A DNA stretch of 64,000 bases from Pseudarcicella hirudinis (GTDB lineage Bacteria > Bacteroidota > Bacteroidia > Cytophagales > Spirosomataceae): NCBI RefSeq assembly GCF_900115665.1, contig NZ_FOXH01000018.1, positions 1-64,000 on the forward strand. The letters are read 5' to 3'. Below the pieces are notes generated by a model. That model had not been told where the DNA came from and searched no databases. It saw only the letters and a program-made list of their open reading frames with translations. A program made the position numbers and the translations under genes. Every line of letters starts with the position of its first letter. The first letter of the stretch is position 1. Of this stretch, positions 35,362 through 43,020 are shown piece by piece.

Positions 35362-37197
35362 ATGTGTGGAATAGTTGCTTATGTAGGGCACCGGGAGGCT
35401 GCTCCTTTAATTTTGAAAGGTCTTAAACGTTTGGAATACAGAGGGTATGACAGCGCCGGAATTGCCTTAATGAATCAGGGACTGAATATTTATAAGAAAA
35501 AAGGGAAAGTTAAAGATTTAGAAGAAATACTGGATGGTGAAGCGCTTCAAAGCAATATCGGAATCGGGCATACCCGCTGGGCAACACATGGAGAACCTAA
35601 TGACCGGAATGCTCACCCGCATTTTTCAAACAGTGGAAGCCTGGCTATTATTCATAATGGTATTATTGAGAATTACAGTGCAATCAAGCAGAATCTTGTT
35701 AAAAAGGGCTATGTATTTCAAAGTGATACCGATACAGAGGTTTTTGTAAACTTTATTCAGGATATTCAGCAAAATACAGGTTGTTTGCTGGAAGAGGCAG
35801 TTCGACTGGCCATGAAAGAAGTTGTCGGTGCTTATGCGGTTGTGATTATGGACGCAGGAACACCAAATCAGCTGATCGCTGCACGTAAAGGATCTCCTTT
35901 AGTGATTGGAGTAGGAGACGGAGAATATTTCTTCGCTTCTGATGCCACACCGATTATTGAATATACAAATGAGGTAATTTATCTGAATGATTTTGAATTA
36001 GCGGTAGTTCGTGACGGAGAACTGACTGTTAAAAATGTGGATAATATTCTTCAATCGCCTTATATTCAAACGGTTGAACTTGAGCTGGAAGCTATTGAGA
36101 AAGGAGGGTATGATCATTTTATGCTGAAAGAAATCTTTGAACAACCGCGTTCAGTAGCAGATTGTTTGAGAGGAAGAGTAAATGCAGACAGCGGACACCT
36201 GGTTTTGGGAGGTTTGAGAGATTATACAGAAAAATTATCCAAAGCAAAAAGAATTGTCATTGTAGCCTGCGGAACTTCCTGGCATGCAGGTTTGGTAGCG
36301 GAATACATTTTTGAGGAATTAGCCAGAATTAACGTAGAAGTGGAATACGCTTCGGAATTCCGTTACAGAAATCCGATTATCAAAGAAGGTGATTTTGTAA
36401 TTGCCATTTCACAGTCAGGAGAAACTGCCGATACCTTAGCGGCCATAGAATTGGCAAAATCCAAAGGAGCAACGATTCTCGGTGTTTGTAATGTGGTAGG
36501 AGCATCTATCCCAAGAGCATCTCATGCAGGAGCTTACACCCACGCAGGTCCTGAGATCGGAGTAGCGAGTACGAAAGCCTTTACTGCGCAGGTAACAGTT
36601 CTGACTCAGATGGCGATTGCTGTTGCAAGTAAAAAAGGAACGCTTCACGAAGATACTTTTAGAAGATTATTGTTTGAACTGGAACGGATTCCAAGCAAAA
36701 TCGAGAAAGTGCTGAAATCTGATGAGAAGATCAGAGAGATTGCAGAGAAATTTAAAGATGCCAGAAATTTCATCTATCTGGGAAGGGGTTACAATTTTCC
36801 GGTAGCGCTCGAAGGAGCATTGAAATTGAAAGAAATTTCTTACATCCATGCAGAAGGGTATCCGGCAGCAGAAATGAAACATGGCCCAATCGCCCTGATT
36901 GATGCCGAAATGCCTGTCGTATTTATCGCAACCAAGGATAGTTCTTATGAAAAAGTAGTATCAAATATTCAGGAGGTAAAAGCCAGAAAAGGGATTGTGA
37001 TTGCTATTGTTACAGAAGGAGATAAGTTAATTCCTACAATGGCAGATTACACAATTGAGATTCCTGCAATGCATGAAGCCTTGATTCCTTTGGTTTCTGT
37101 GATTCCGCTGCAATTGCTTTCTTATTATATCGCCGTAATGCGTGGTTGTAATGTGGATCAGCCACGAAATCTTGCCAAATCTGTAACGGTTGAGTAA
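35362..37197 (+). CDS. glmS: Glutamine-fructose-6-phosphate aminotransferase (isomerizing)
   Basis: Makes glucosamine-6-phosphate from fructose-6-phosphate and glutamine, the first step to UDP-GlcNAc for peptidoglycan and LPS. The 611-aa protein starts MCGIVAYVGHREAAP; Cys2 is the amidotransferase nucleophile. The glutaminase domain includes GHTRWATHGEPNDRNAHPH and HNGIIENY; the two SIS sugar-isomerase domains carry ACGTSWHAGLVAEYIFEELA and ISQSGETADTLAAIELA near 330-370 and YPAAEMKHGPIALID near 500. It ends PRNLAKSVTVE, the conserved C-terminal tail. No glmS ribozyme-like leader was identified in the 100 nt upstream. Confidence 0.97.
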   Translation: MCGIVAYVGHREAAPLILKGLKRLEYRGYDSAGIALMNQGLNIYKKKGKVKDLEEILDGEALQSNIGIGHTRWATHGEPNDRNAHPHFSNSGSLAIIHNGIIENYSAIKQNLVKKGYVFQSDTDTEVFVNFIQDIQQNTGCLLEEAVRLAMKEVVGAYAVVIMDAGTPNQLIAARKGSPLVIGVGDGEYFFASDATPIIEYTNEVIYLNDFELAVVRDGELTVKNVDNILQSPYIQTVELELEAIEKGGYDHFMLKEIFEQPRSVADCLRGRVNADSGHLVLGGLRDYTEKLSKAKRIVIVACGTSWHAGLVAEYIFEELARINVEVEYASEFRYRNPIIKEGDFVIAISQSGETADTLAAIELAKSKGATILGVCNVVGASIPRASHAGAYTHAGPEIGVASTKAFTAQVTVLTQMAIAVASKKGTLHEDTFRRLLFELERIPSKIEKVLKSDEKIREIAEKFKDARNFIYLGRGYNFPVALEGALKLKEISYIHAEGYPAAEMKHGPIALIDAEMPVVFIATKDSSYEKVVSNIQEVKARKGIVIAIVTEGDKLIPTMADYTIEIPAMHEALIPLVSVIPLQLLSYYIAVMRGCNVDQPRNLAKSVTVE

Positions 37198-37206
37198 ATA
37201 TTGATG

Positions 37207-37224
37207 AAGAGTAAGCAGACTCTT
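37207..37224 (+). terminator. Weak hairpin after glmS, possible terminator
   Basis: AAGAGT pairs with ACTCTT around AAGCAG, followed by GTTCTTTT. Six base pairs and an interrupted T-run give only modest support. Confidence 0.35.
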
Positions 37225-37424
37225 GTTCTTTTAGGAAAAAATAGTTTATGCTATTTATACTTGAATCCACATATCAAAAATTGTAGATCTGATAAGACAA
37301 TATACTCTGCGTCAGCATTTACTTACTTATAGATGTGAGCGGAAGTTATGTCTGTTTTTGGAAATATTTCGTTATGTTCCAGGAGAATATTCCTTATTTT
37401 ACATTAGATTAATTTAGAAAAGAA

Positions 37425-37865
37425 ATGACAACGATCTCTTTGAATAACGAACAAAAAAGAATAATCGAAGAAATTCCTGCTGTCGGAGATTTTTCGAATA
37501 TTTATTTCTATACTATTAAATCTAAATTAGATGCTGAATTCATTTCTATATTAGATATAGTTATTGGAGTGAACGATACCACTTTATCCAAATGGCTAAA
37601 TGTAACGCCAAGAACTTTCAGAAATTATAAGAATAATAGTAAATTGGTTTTGAAAGATAATATCAAAGAGCATATAATTTTAATTTTATCGCTTTACAAG
37701 CACGGAATAGAAGTATTTGATAACGTTGAAAATTTTGAGTTATGGTTGTCCCAAAAGAATTATCTGTTAGATAATCATGCTCCTGTTGATTTTTTAGAAA
37801 CGATTTCTGGAATTAAATTCATTGATAACAGACTTAATGCGATTGAATTTGGTGAAAATGTATAG
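37425..37865 (+). CDS. Xre/ParS-type antitoxin of a RES toxin-antitoxin pair
   Basis: A 146-aa protein with the two-part layout of MbcA/ParS/Xre antitoxins: an N-terminal helix-turn-helix-like part (GVNDTTLSKWLNVTPRTFRN, about 48-67) and the C-terminal toxin-binding domain with NFELWLSQKNYLL, APVDFLETISGIKFIDNRL and the ending NAIEFG. It should neutralise the RES toxin and repress the shared promoter. The next frame begins two bases after its stop, the expected arrangement. The antitoxin looks intact although the toxin frame is broken. Confidence 0.88.
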   Translation: MTTISLNNEQKRIIEEIPAVGDFSNIYFYTIKSKLDAEFISILDIVIGVNDTTLSKWLNVTPRTFRNYKNNSKLVLKDNIKEHIILILSLYKHGIEVFDNVENFELWLSQKNYLLDNHAPVDFLETISGIKFIDNRLNAIEFGENV

Positions 37866-37867
37866 AA

Positions 37868-38320
37868 ATGCTCGTATATAATATTAGAAAATCCAAATAT
37901 GCAGATTCTTTGAAAGCATCTGGAGTTGCAAATCGATGGAATAAAGATGACGAATTTGTAATTTATGCAGGTGCTTCTATTTCATTATCAACATTGGAAT
38001 TAGTTGCGCATTGAAATACAATTGATATTAAATCAGGATATAAATTGCTTTTCATTAATTTAGAGATTGATAACTCTGATATTATAGAAATAAAAATTAA
38101 AGATTTACCGGGAAATTGGAAATCAATTCAAAGGTATCCAACTCTTCAAAAAATTGGTTCAGCGTGGTATAGATCAGAAAAATCTCTAGTTCTTCAAGTT
38201 CCATCAGTACTTGTTCCATGGGAGAGTAATTATCTGATTAATACAAATCATCCTGATTTTTCCAAAAAAACATCAATTTATTCGACCGAAGAATTTATTT
38301 GGGATAATCGGCTCATATAA
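37868..38320 (+). pseudogene. RES-domain toxin interrupted by an in-frame stop
   Basis: From the ATG at 37868 the frame is continuous to 38320 (151 codons) except for TGA at 38012-38014, codon 49. Both sides belong to one RES domain: NRWNKDDEFVIYAGASISL and TLELVAH before the stop, VLQVPSVLVPWESNYLI and NTNHPDF after it, so no frameshift is involved. RES toxins deplete NAD+. The first part keeps the conserved Arg and Glu regions, the second the VPS serine, so the active site is split and the 48-aa product should be inactive. A CGA-to-TGA change would explain it. A sequencing error or readthrough cannot be excluded from one sequence. Confidence 0.85.
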
Positions 38321-38335
38321 TTTATACTAAGTAGG

Positions 38336-38390
38336 CTTTCATTTACTTGATTACATCAGCCGTCAGCCGATGTAATCAAGTAAATGAAAG
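38336..38390. terminator. Very long perfect hairpin between convergent genes
   Basis: A 22-bp perfect inverted repeat: left arm 38336-38357, loop AGCCGTCAGCC, right arm 38369-38390. It begins 16 nt after the RES frame and ends 6 nt before the stop of the oppositely oriented thioredoxin-like gene. It probably terminates both transcripts, although neither side has a good T-run. Confidence 0.65.
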
Positions 38391-38396
38391 TTTGAT

Positions 38397-39506
38397 TTAG
38401 AAATACCGACCAATCAATGGATGTTCGACGATTAGCTTTTTTATCTCAATTGGCTTTATCGGGCCTTGTTTTCCATAGACAACCTTTCCTTTAGGTTCTA
38501 TGATTAAAGTATATGGCAGAGCGCCCTGCCATTTAGGATCTATCAATTCGATCAGTTTATAAGCGTCACCTGAATTAAAAAGGTAGTTTTTGGCTGAAAT
38601 CTGCATCCTTTTGAGAATAGCAAGTGCTTTTGCCTGTTTTTCAGGTTTATCAGCACTAACTGTAATAAACTCAAAATCCCGGTTGCGGTACATGTGATCA
38701 ATATTCATAAAATCGGGTAGTTCTGCCACACAAGGACCGCACCAGCTTGCCCAGACATTAATAACTCTCAATTTATCGGAATCATTTTTAACCAGATTTC
38801 TTAATCCTTCCTCATCAATCAGATCAAGGGAAACAGCTTCTTTAGCCCATTCATCTTTTTCCTGTTTTCCCAGTACCTGTTTTTCAGCCCATTTAATTGA
38901 ACAACCGAATGTTTTGGTAGTTTCTACAGGAACTGCTTTTCCCTCCAGTAAGGCATTGATTGCATTTCGGGTATCTGTTTTTTGCGGAGTTTCTGTAGGT
39001 TTTTCCACATTATCAATTCGTCCGGAATATCTCAGCACCCTTTTTTCATCAAAAATAAAGACATGTGGTGTGGCGACCGGTCCATATTTTTTTGAAGTTT
39101 CCTCTGTATCACCATCATACAGGTACGGAAAATTGAAGCCTTTTTCTTTGGCTCTCAATTTCATTTCTTCATAGGAATCACTGTATTCTGTGTAACCCAA
39201 TTCATCTAATCTTATACTTTTAGGATCATTGGGAGAGATTGCAACAATTTGTACACCTTTGTCTTTATAATCTGTAACCAGCTTTTTGATCCGGCTTTCA
39301 TAGGCCTGGGCAGTGGGGCAATGATTACAGGTGAAAATAACAACCAGTATTCTGGCTTTGGAAAAAGATTTAAGTGTATACATTTTTCCGTCAGTACCTT
39401 TTAAACTGAAATCAGGAGCGGGGGCGCCGATAGGCAGAGAAGGATGGTCTATTCCTTTGAAAGAGAGCATAGTTATGCTCAGGAATAAGATAAATAAGTT
39501 TTTCAT
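38397..39506 (-). CDS. Exported protein with two thioredoxin-fold domains (redoxin plus TlpA-like)
   Basis: A 369-aa protein with a signal peptide (MKNLFILFLSITMLSFKG). The first domain (about 25-195) is redoxin-like: APDFSLKGTDGKMYTLKSF, the motif FTCNHCPTAQAYESRI with CxxC, and VATPHVFIFDEKRVLRYSGR with the cis-proline. The second (about 225-365) is TlpA/ResA-like: RVINVWASWCGPCVAELPDF and QGALPYTLIIEPKG. Two redox-active CxxC motifs in one chain suggest a periplasmic disulfide reductase relay. The start is set at the ATG at 39506, where the signal peptide begins; the longer frame to 39542 adds an unlikely leader. Confidence 0.88.
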   Translation of the reverse strand: MKNLFILFLSITMLSFKGIDHPSLPIGAPAPDFSLKGTDGKMYTLKSFSKARILVVIFTCNHCPTAQAYESRIKKLVTDYKDKGVQIVAISPNDPKSIRLDELGYTEYSDSYEEMKLRAKEKGFNFPYLYDGDTEETSKKYGPVATPHVFIFDEKRVLRYSGRIDNVEKPTETPQKTDTRNAINALLEGKAVPVETTKTFGCSIKWAEKQVLGKQEKDEWAKEAVSLDLIDEEGLRNLVKNDSDKLRVINVWASWCGPCVAELPDFMNIDHMYRNRDFEFITVSADKPEKQAKALAILKRMQISAKNYLFNSGDAYKLIELIDPKWQGALPYTLIIEPKGKVVYGKQGPIKPIEIKKLIVEHPLIGRYF

Positions 39507-39577
39507 AGTTGGTTTGGATTGGATAGAAATTACAATCAACAAATTACGTATTTTTGACTAATTATTTATTCTTAGTT

Positions 39578-40354
39578 ATGAAGAACCTTTCAATCACACT
39601 GATACAGACTGAGCTTTTCTGGGAAAACCCTGTCGCCAATATGGCGATGCTGGAAGAAAAAATCTCGCAACTCAGCCATCCGGGAGATATTATCATTTTA
39701 CCTGAAATGTTTAATTCAGGTTTTACGATGAATGTAGGGAAAATCGCAGAGCCAATGAACCTTACGACTTTCAAATGGATGAAACAGCAGGCGGCTTCAA
39801 CAAATTCAGTTATCCTGGGAAGTATTATTGTAAAAGACCATGATCGGTTTTTTAACAGACTGATCTGGATGCAGCCTGACGGAGATTACCGGTTTTATGA
39901 TAAAAAGCATTTATTCAGAATGGGAGAGGAGCATGACCATTTTTCTTCCGGGAACCGAAAGCTGGTTATTGAGTGGAAAGGCTGGAAAATTTGTCCGATG
40001 GTTTGTTATGATCTTCGTTTTCCGGTATGGAGCCGGAATATTAAGCTGGAATATGATTTACTGATTTATGTAGCTAACTGGCCGGCAGCAAGGTCACATG
40101 CCTGGAAAACTCTGCTTCAGGCAAGAGCAATCGAGAACTTATCCTATGTGGCAGGAGTGAACCGGGTAGGAACAGATGGTAAAGGGTTGCATTATTCAGG
40201 AGATTCTGCCCTGATAGATTTTAAAGGAGAAGCCCTGTTTCTGAAACAAAATGAAGAAATGATACAAACTGAAGTGCTCAATAAAGAAGCTTTAATAGAT
40301 TTCAGAAATAAATTTCCGGCAAACCTCGATGCGGATGATTTTCAGATGCTGTAA
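39578..40354 (+). CDS. Nitrilase-family carbon-nitrogen hydrolase (omega-amidase/YafV-like)
   Basis: A 258-aa cytosolic amidase. The Glu-Lys-Cys triad is visible: Glu in IILPEMFNSGF (near 46), Lys in FYDKKHLFRMGEEHDHF (near 110), Cys in WKICPMVCYDLRFPVWSR (near 145). This pattern, with DLRFPVW after the cysteine, belongs to the Nit2/YafV group that removes the amide from alpha-keto acid omega-amides (glutamine-transaminase by-products). The start is the ATG at 39578 (MKNLSITLIQ); an in-frame codon at 39554 would add eight odd residues. It diverges from the thioredoxin-fold gene. Confidence 0.92.
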   Translation: MKNLSITLIQTELFWENPVANMAMLEEKISQLSHPGDIIILPEMFNSGFTMNVGKIAEPMNLTTFKWMKQQAASTNSVILGSIIVKDHDRFFNRLIWMQPDGDYRFYDKKHLFRMGEEHDHFSSGNRKLVIEWKGWKICPMVCYDLRFPVWSRNIKLEYDLLIYVANWPAARSHAWKTLLQARAIENLSYVAGVNRVGTDGKGLHYSGDSALIDFKGEALFLKQNEEMIQTEVLNKEALIDFRNKFPANLDADDFQML

Positions 40355-40435
40355 TACTTCATGTTATTTTCAGGACTTATTGAAGTCAGAAATAATTTAT
40401 TGAATATAGTCTATAGTGTATATGGATTAAGTTTG

Positions 40436-40443
40436 TATATTTG
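40436..40443 (+). promoter_or_regulatory. -7 promoter box before the TlpA-like gene
   Basis: TATATTTG followed by CC matches TAnnTTTG. A matching TTTG about 20 nt upstream is lacking. It implies a transcript start near 40450, which rules out initiation at the upstream in-frame codon 40361 and supports the ATG at 40481. Confidence 0.42.
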
Positions 40444-40480
40444 CCACCGCAACAATATGAACACATTAACACTAAAAATC

Positions 40481-41731
40481 ATGAAGTCTATAAAGTTTTT
40501 CATCTGGTTAATCCTTGTTCTTTTAGGGACAAATCTGCAGGCACAGGTCAGTCCTAAATCCGGAATCTGGCGTGGAGTATTCACCATTTTCAACGGGCAG
40601 GAATCGCCTTTCAACTTTGAATTAAACGGATCAACAGTGTTTCTTTTAAATGGCTCGGAGCGATTTGAGTTGAAAAACGTAAGCCAGAAAGGGGATTCAT
40701 TGTTTATTCCGGTTGATATTTATGATGCGGTATTATCCGCGAAAATTGAAAGCCCGACTGTTTTGTCCGGTAGATTCAAAAAATTAAATACTGCCAATCC
40801 GGATGCCGGAATTTCATTTAAGGCAGAATCTGGCAGGAAATACCGTTTTTTTGAGAACCCTGTCTCAGCAGAGGTAAGCCTTAATGGAAAATGGGATGTA
40901 ATTGTAGGAAACGGCCCGAACGGCGGAAACAAAACTGTTGGTGTATTTGAACAGTCAGGAAGTAAGCTAACCGGAACAATTTTAAGTACTACGGGAGATT
41001 ACAGGTTCTTTGAAGGTACTGTAAAAGGAGATGAGTTTTTTCTTTCTGCTTTTAGCGGATCAAGCCCTTCTCTGATTAAAGGTAAAATTTCAGGAGATAA
41101 TCTTACCGGAGAAATTATCGGTGTAAGAGGAGTAACTGCTATAAAAGGGACAAGAAATGCGGAAGCAGCTCTTCCTGATGCTTATTCACTCACTAAGGTC
41201 AAAGAGGGAACAAAATTTGATTTTTCTTTACCTGATGCTTTTTCCGGAAAACTTGTTTCTTTGAAGGACGAAAAATATAAAGGAAAGGCTGTAATTGTAA
41301 CGATACTTGGCAGCTGGTGCCCGAATTGTATTGATGAAGCTTCTTTTCTGGCTCCATGGTATAAAGCCAATCGTAACAGAGGTGTAGAGATTATCGGATT
41401 ATCTTTTGAACGGAAAAATGATCCGGCTTTCGCTAAAACAAGATTGGAGACTTTAAAAAAACGTTTTGGAATTGATTACGATATCCTTTTTGCGGGAGTT
41501 GCTGACAAAAAACAAGTGAGTTCAGTATTGCCTGCATTAAGTGACTTTCTGTCTTTTCCTACCACAATTCTGGTGGATCGGGAAGGGAATGTAAGCAAGA
41601 TTCACACAGGTTATACAGGCCCGGCAACCGGGAAATATTATGAGGAATTTGTAAAAGAATTTAACAAAGATGTTAATGAATTGCTGGGAAGCGGCCAATC
41701 AAAGTCCACGCATAATCAGTCAGGCAAATAA
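40481..41731 (+). CDS. Exported TlpA/ResA-like thiol-disulfide protein with N-terminal beta domain
   Basis: A 416-aa protein with signal peptide MKSIKFFIWLILVLLGTNLQ cut after AQ. Residues 25-245 are a beta-rich region (SGIWRGVFTIFNGQESPFNF, GKWDVIVGNGPNGGNK, later YRFFEGTVKGDEFFLSAF) that in related Bacteroidota proteins precedes a thioredoxin module. Residues about 265-400 are TlpA-like with VTILGSWCPNCIDEASFL (CPNC active site) and the cis-Pro segment SFPTTILVDREG. Probable periplasmic oxidoreductase; the substrate is unknown. It follows the amidase gene but has its own -7 box. A strong terminator closes it. Confidence 0.88.
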   Translation: MKSIKFFIWLILVLLGTNLQAQVSPKSGIWRGVFTIFNGQESPFNFELNGSTVFLLNGSERFELKNVSQKGDSLFIPVDIYDAVLSAKIESPTVLSGRFKKLNTANPDAGISFKAESGRKYRFFENPVSAEVSLNGKWDVIVGNGPNGGNKTVGVFEQSGSKLTGTILSTTGDYRFFEGTVKGDEFFLSAFSGSSPSLIKGKISGDNLTGEIIGVRGVTAIKGTRNAEAALPDAYSLTKVKEGTKFDFSLPDAFSGKLVSLKDEKYKGKAVIVTILGSWCPNCIDEASFLAPWYKANRNRGVEIIGLSFERKNDPAFAKTRLETLKKRFGIDYDILFAGVADKKQVSSVLPALSDFLSFPTTILVDREGNVSKIHTGYTGPATGKYYEEFVKEFNKDVNELLGSGQSKSTHNQSGK

Positions 41732-41750
41732 TACTTATGAATATTAAAAT

Positions 41751-41793
41751 AAACGAGGCATTTTCTGAATTTTTGTCAGAAAATGCCTCGTTT
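41751..41793. terminator. Bidirectional terminator between convergent genes
   Basis: An 18-bp perfect stem, AAACGAGGCATTTTCTGA (41751-41768) with its complement at 41776-41793 and a 7-nt loop. It lies between the TlpA-like gene and the oppositely oriented ABC ATPase gene, 17 nt from the latter's stop. Confidence 0.85.
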
Positions 41794-41810
41794 GCATAGC
41801 AAGGCTAAGT

Positions 41811-42521
41811 TTATGAATTGGTCAGCTCTCTGAAAATTTCTTCCATATTCTTTCCTGATTGTTTTAGCTCAGCCAGAGACTTATTCTCAATGATTTTACC
41901 CTTATTGATAATGATTACCCGATCGCAGATGGCTTCTACCTCCTGCATGATATGTGTTGAAAAAACAACAGTTTTCTGTGCACCTATATTTTTAATAACT
42001 GAACGGATTTCTGCTAATTGATTCGGATCTAACCCCGTTGTGGGCTCATCCAGGATAAGAACCTTAGGGTCATGAATGAGGGCCTGTGCCAGACCAACCC
42101 TTTGACGGTAGCCTTTAGATAATTGTCCGATTTTTTTCTTCTTTTCCAACTCCAGTCCGACCAGATCAATGACTCCGGCAATCCGGTCTTTCAGAAGTTT
42201 TCCCTTTAAATGATAAAGAGAACCAATAAATTCCAGAAATTCCCCTACATACATTTCCAGATAAAGCGGATTATGTTCGGCAAGGTACCCAATATTTTTC
42301 CTGACATCCATCGGAGCCGTATTTACCTCAAATCCACAAACCTCAACAGTACCCGAACTGGCAGGAATATATCCGGTTGAAATCTTCATAGTAGTAGATT
42401 TGCCAGCTCCGTTTGGTCCGAGAAAGCCTACAATCTCCCCGGTATTCACTTCAAAAGAGATATTATCCACGGCTTTTTGACTACCATAAAGTTTGGTAAG
42501 GTTTTGTATTTTGATTGACAT
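41811..42521 (-). CDS. gldA: ABC transporter ATP-binding protein, GldA-like
   Basis: A 236-aa ATPase subunit. Walker A GPNGAGKSTT (36-45), Q-loop in GYLAEHNPLYLEM, signature LSKGYRQRVGLAQAL, Walker B VLILDEPTTGLDP and the switch His in VFSTHIMQEVEAICDR. It resembles GldA, the ATPase of the GldAFG gliding-motility transporter of Flavobacterium, in the EHNPLYLEMYV segment and overall length. GldF and GldG partners are not adjacent, so the gene symbol is a best guess; it could serve another ABC-2 exporter. Start is the ATG at 42521 (MSIKIQNLTK); a TTG at 42530 is in frame. YbaB lies upstream on the same strand. Confidence 0.82.
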   Translation of the reverse strand: MSIKIQNLTKLYGSQKAVDNISFEVNTGEIVGFLGPNGAGKSTTMKISTGYIPASSGTVEVCGFEVNTAPMDVRKNIGYLAEHNPLYLEMYVGEFLEFIGSLYHLKGKLLKDRIAGVIDLVGLELEKKKKIGQLSKGYRQRVGLAQALIHDPKVLILDEPTTGLDPNQLAEIRSVIKNIGAQKTVVFSTHIMQEVEAICDRVIIINKGKIIENKSLAELKQSGKNMEEIFRELTNS

Positions 42522-42578
42522 AAATAACAAATATATTGTTTGGAAACAGGAATTGCGTGAGAATTGCTCCGTGAGATT

Positions 42579-42914
42579 TTAAGAAAACATACTTCCCAGA
42601 TCCATCCCCGGAATATTTGGCAAAAGTCCGCTGGTGGCATTTTGAAGATGTTCTTTAATTTTTCCTTCAATATTTTCCATGGCTTTATTTGTTGCTGCAA
42701 CAATCAGATCCTGTAAAATCTCACGATCAGAAGGTTTGATAAGATCTTCATCAATTTCAATTTTCAGTAATTGTTTCTTACCATTAATTGTAACTTTTAC
42801 CATCCCGGCTCCGGCCTCTCCTGTATCAACAATTGTTGAAAGTGATTCCTGTGCTTCTTTCATTTTAGCCTGAAGATCCTTGACCTTTCCAAGCATGCCC
42901 ATCATATCAAACAT
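42579..42914 (-). CDS. YbaB/EbfC-family nucleoid-associated protein
   Basis: A 111-aa small DNA-binding protein that forms dimers. Visible features: N-terminal helix GKVKDLQAKMKEAQESLSTI, the beta strands GAGMVKVTINGKKQLLKIEI, and the C-terminal helix EILQDLIVAATNKAMENIEG. YbaB/EbfC proteins bind DNA with little sequence preference and are often near dnaX-recR in other phyla; here the neighbour is the GldA-like ATPase, 57 nt downstream, so the two may be co-transcribed. Length is usual for the family. Confidence 0.92.
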   Translation of the reverse strand: MFDMMGMLGKVKDLQAKMKEAQESLSTIVDTGEAGAGMVKVTINGKKQLLKIEIDEDLIKPSDREILQDLIVAATNKAMENIEGKIKEHLQNATSGLLPNIPGMDLGSMFS

Positions 42915-42974
42915 ATTTTCTGAATTTAATTAATCAACGATGCAAGTTATGGTCTATTTCTTAAAAAAAGAAAA

Positions 42975-42994
42975 AACCTGACAAGGGTCAGGTT
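42975..42994 (-). terminator. Terminator of the 700-aa T9SS cargo gene (minus strand)
   Basis: AACCTGAC and GTCAGGTT form a perfect 8-bp stem around a 4-nt loop (AAGG). On the minus strand it is followed by TTTTCTTTTTTT, 26 nt past the stop at 43021. Confidence 0.85.
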
Positions 42995-43020
42995 CAAAAA
43001 AGTTTTTCATGTGGTATAAA

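Noticed and set aside
37868-38320. Frameshift as the cause of the broken RES frame
   Set aside because: Both homologous parts are in the same frame (37868 to 38320 is 151 codons), so a point nonsense change explains it.
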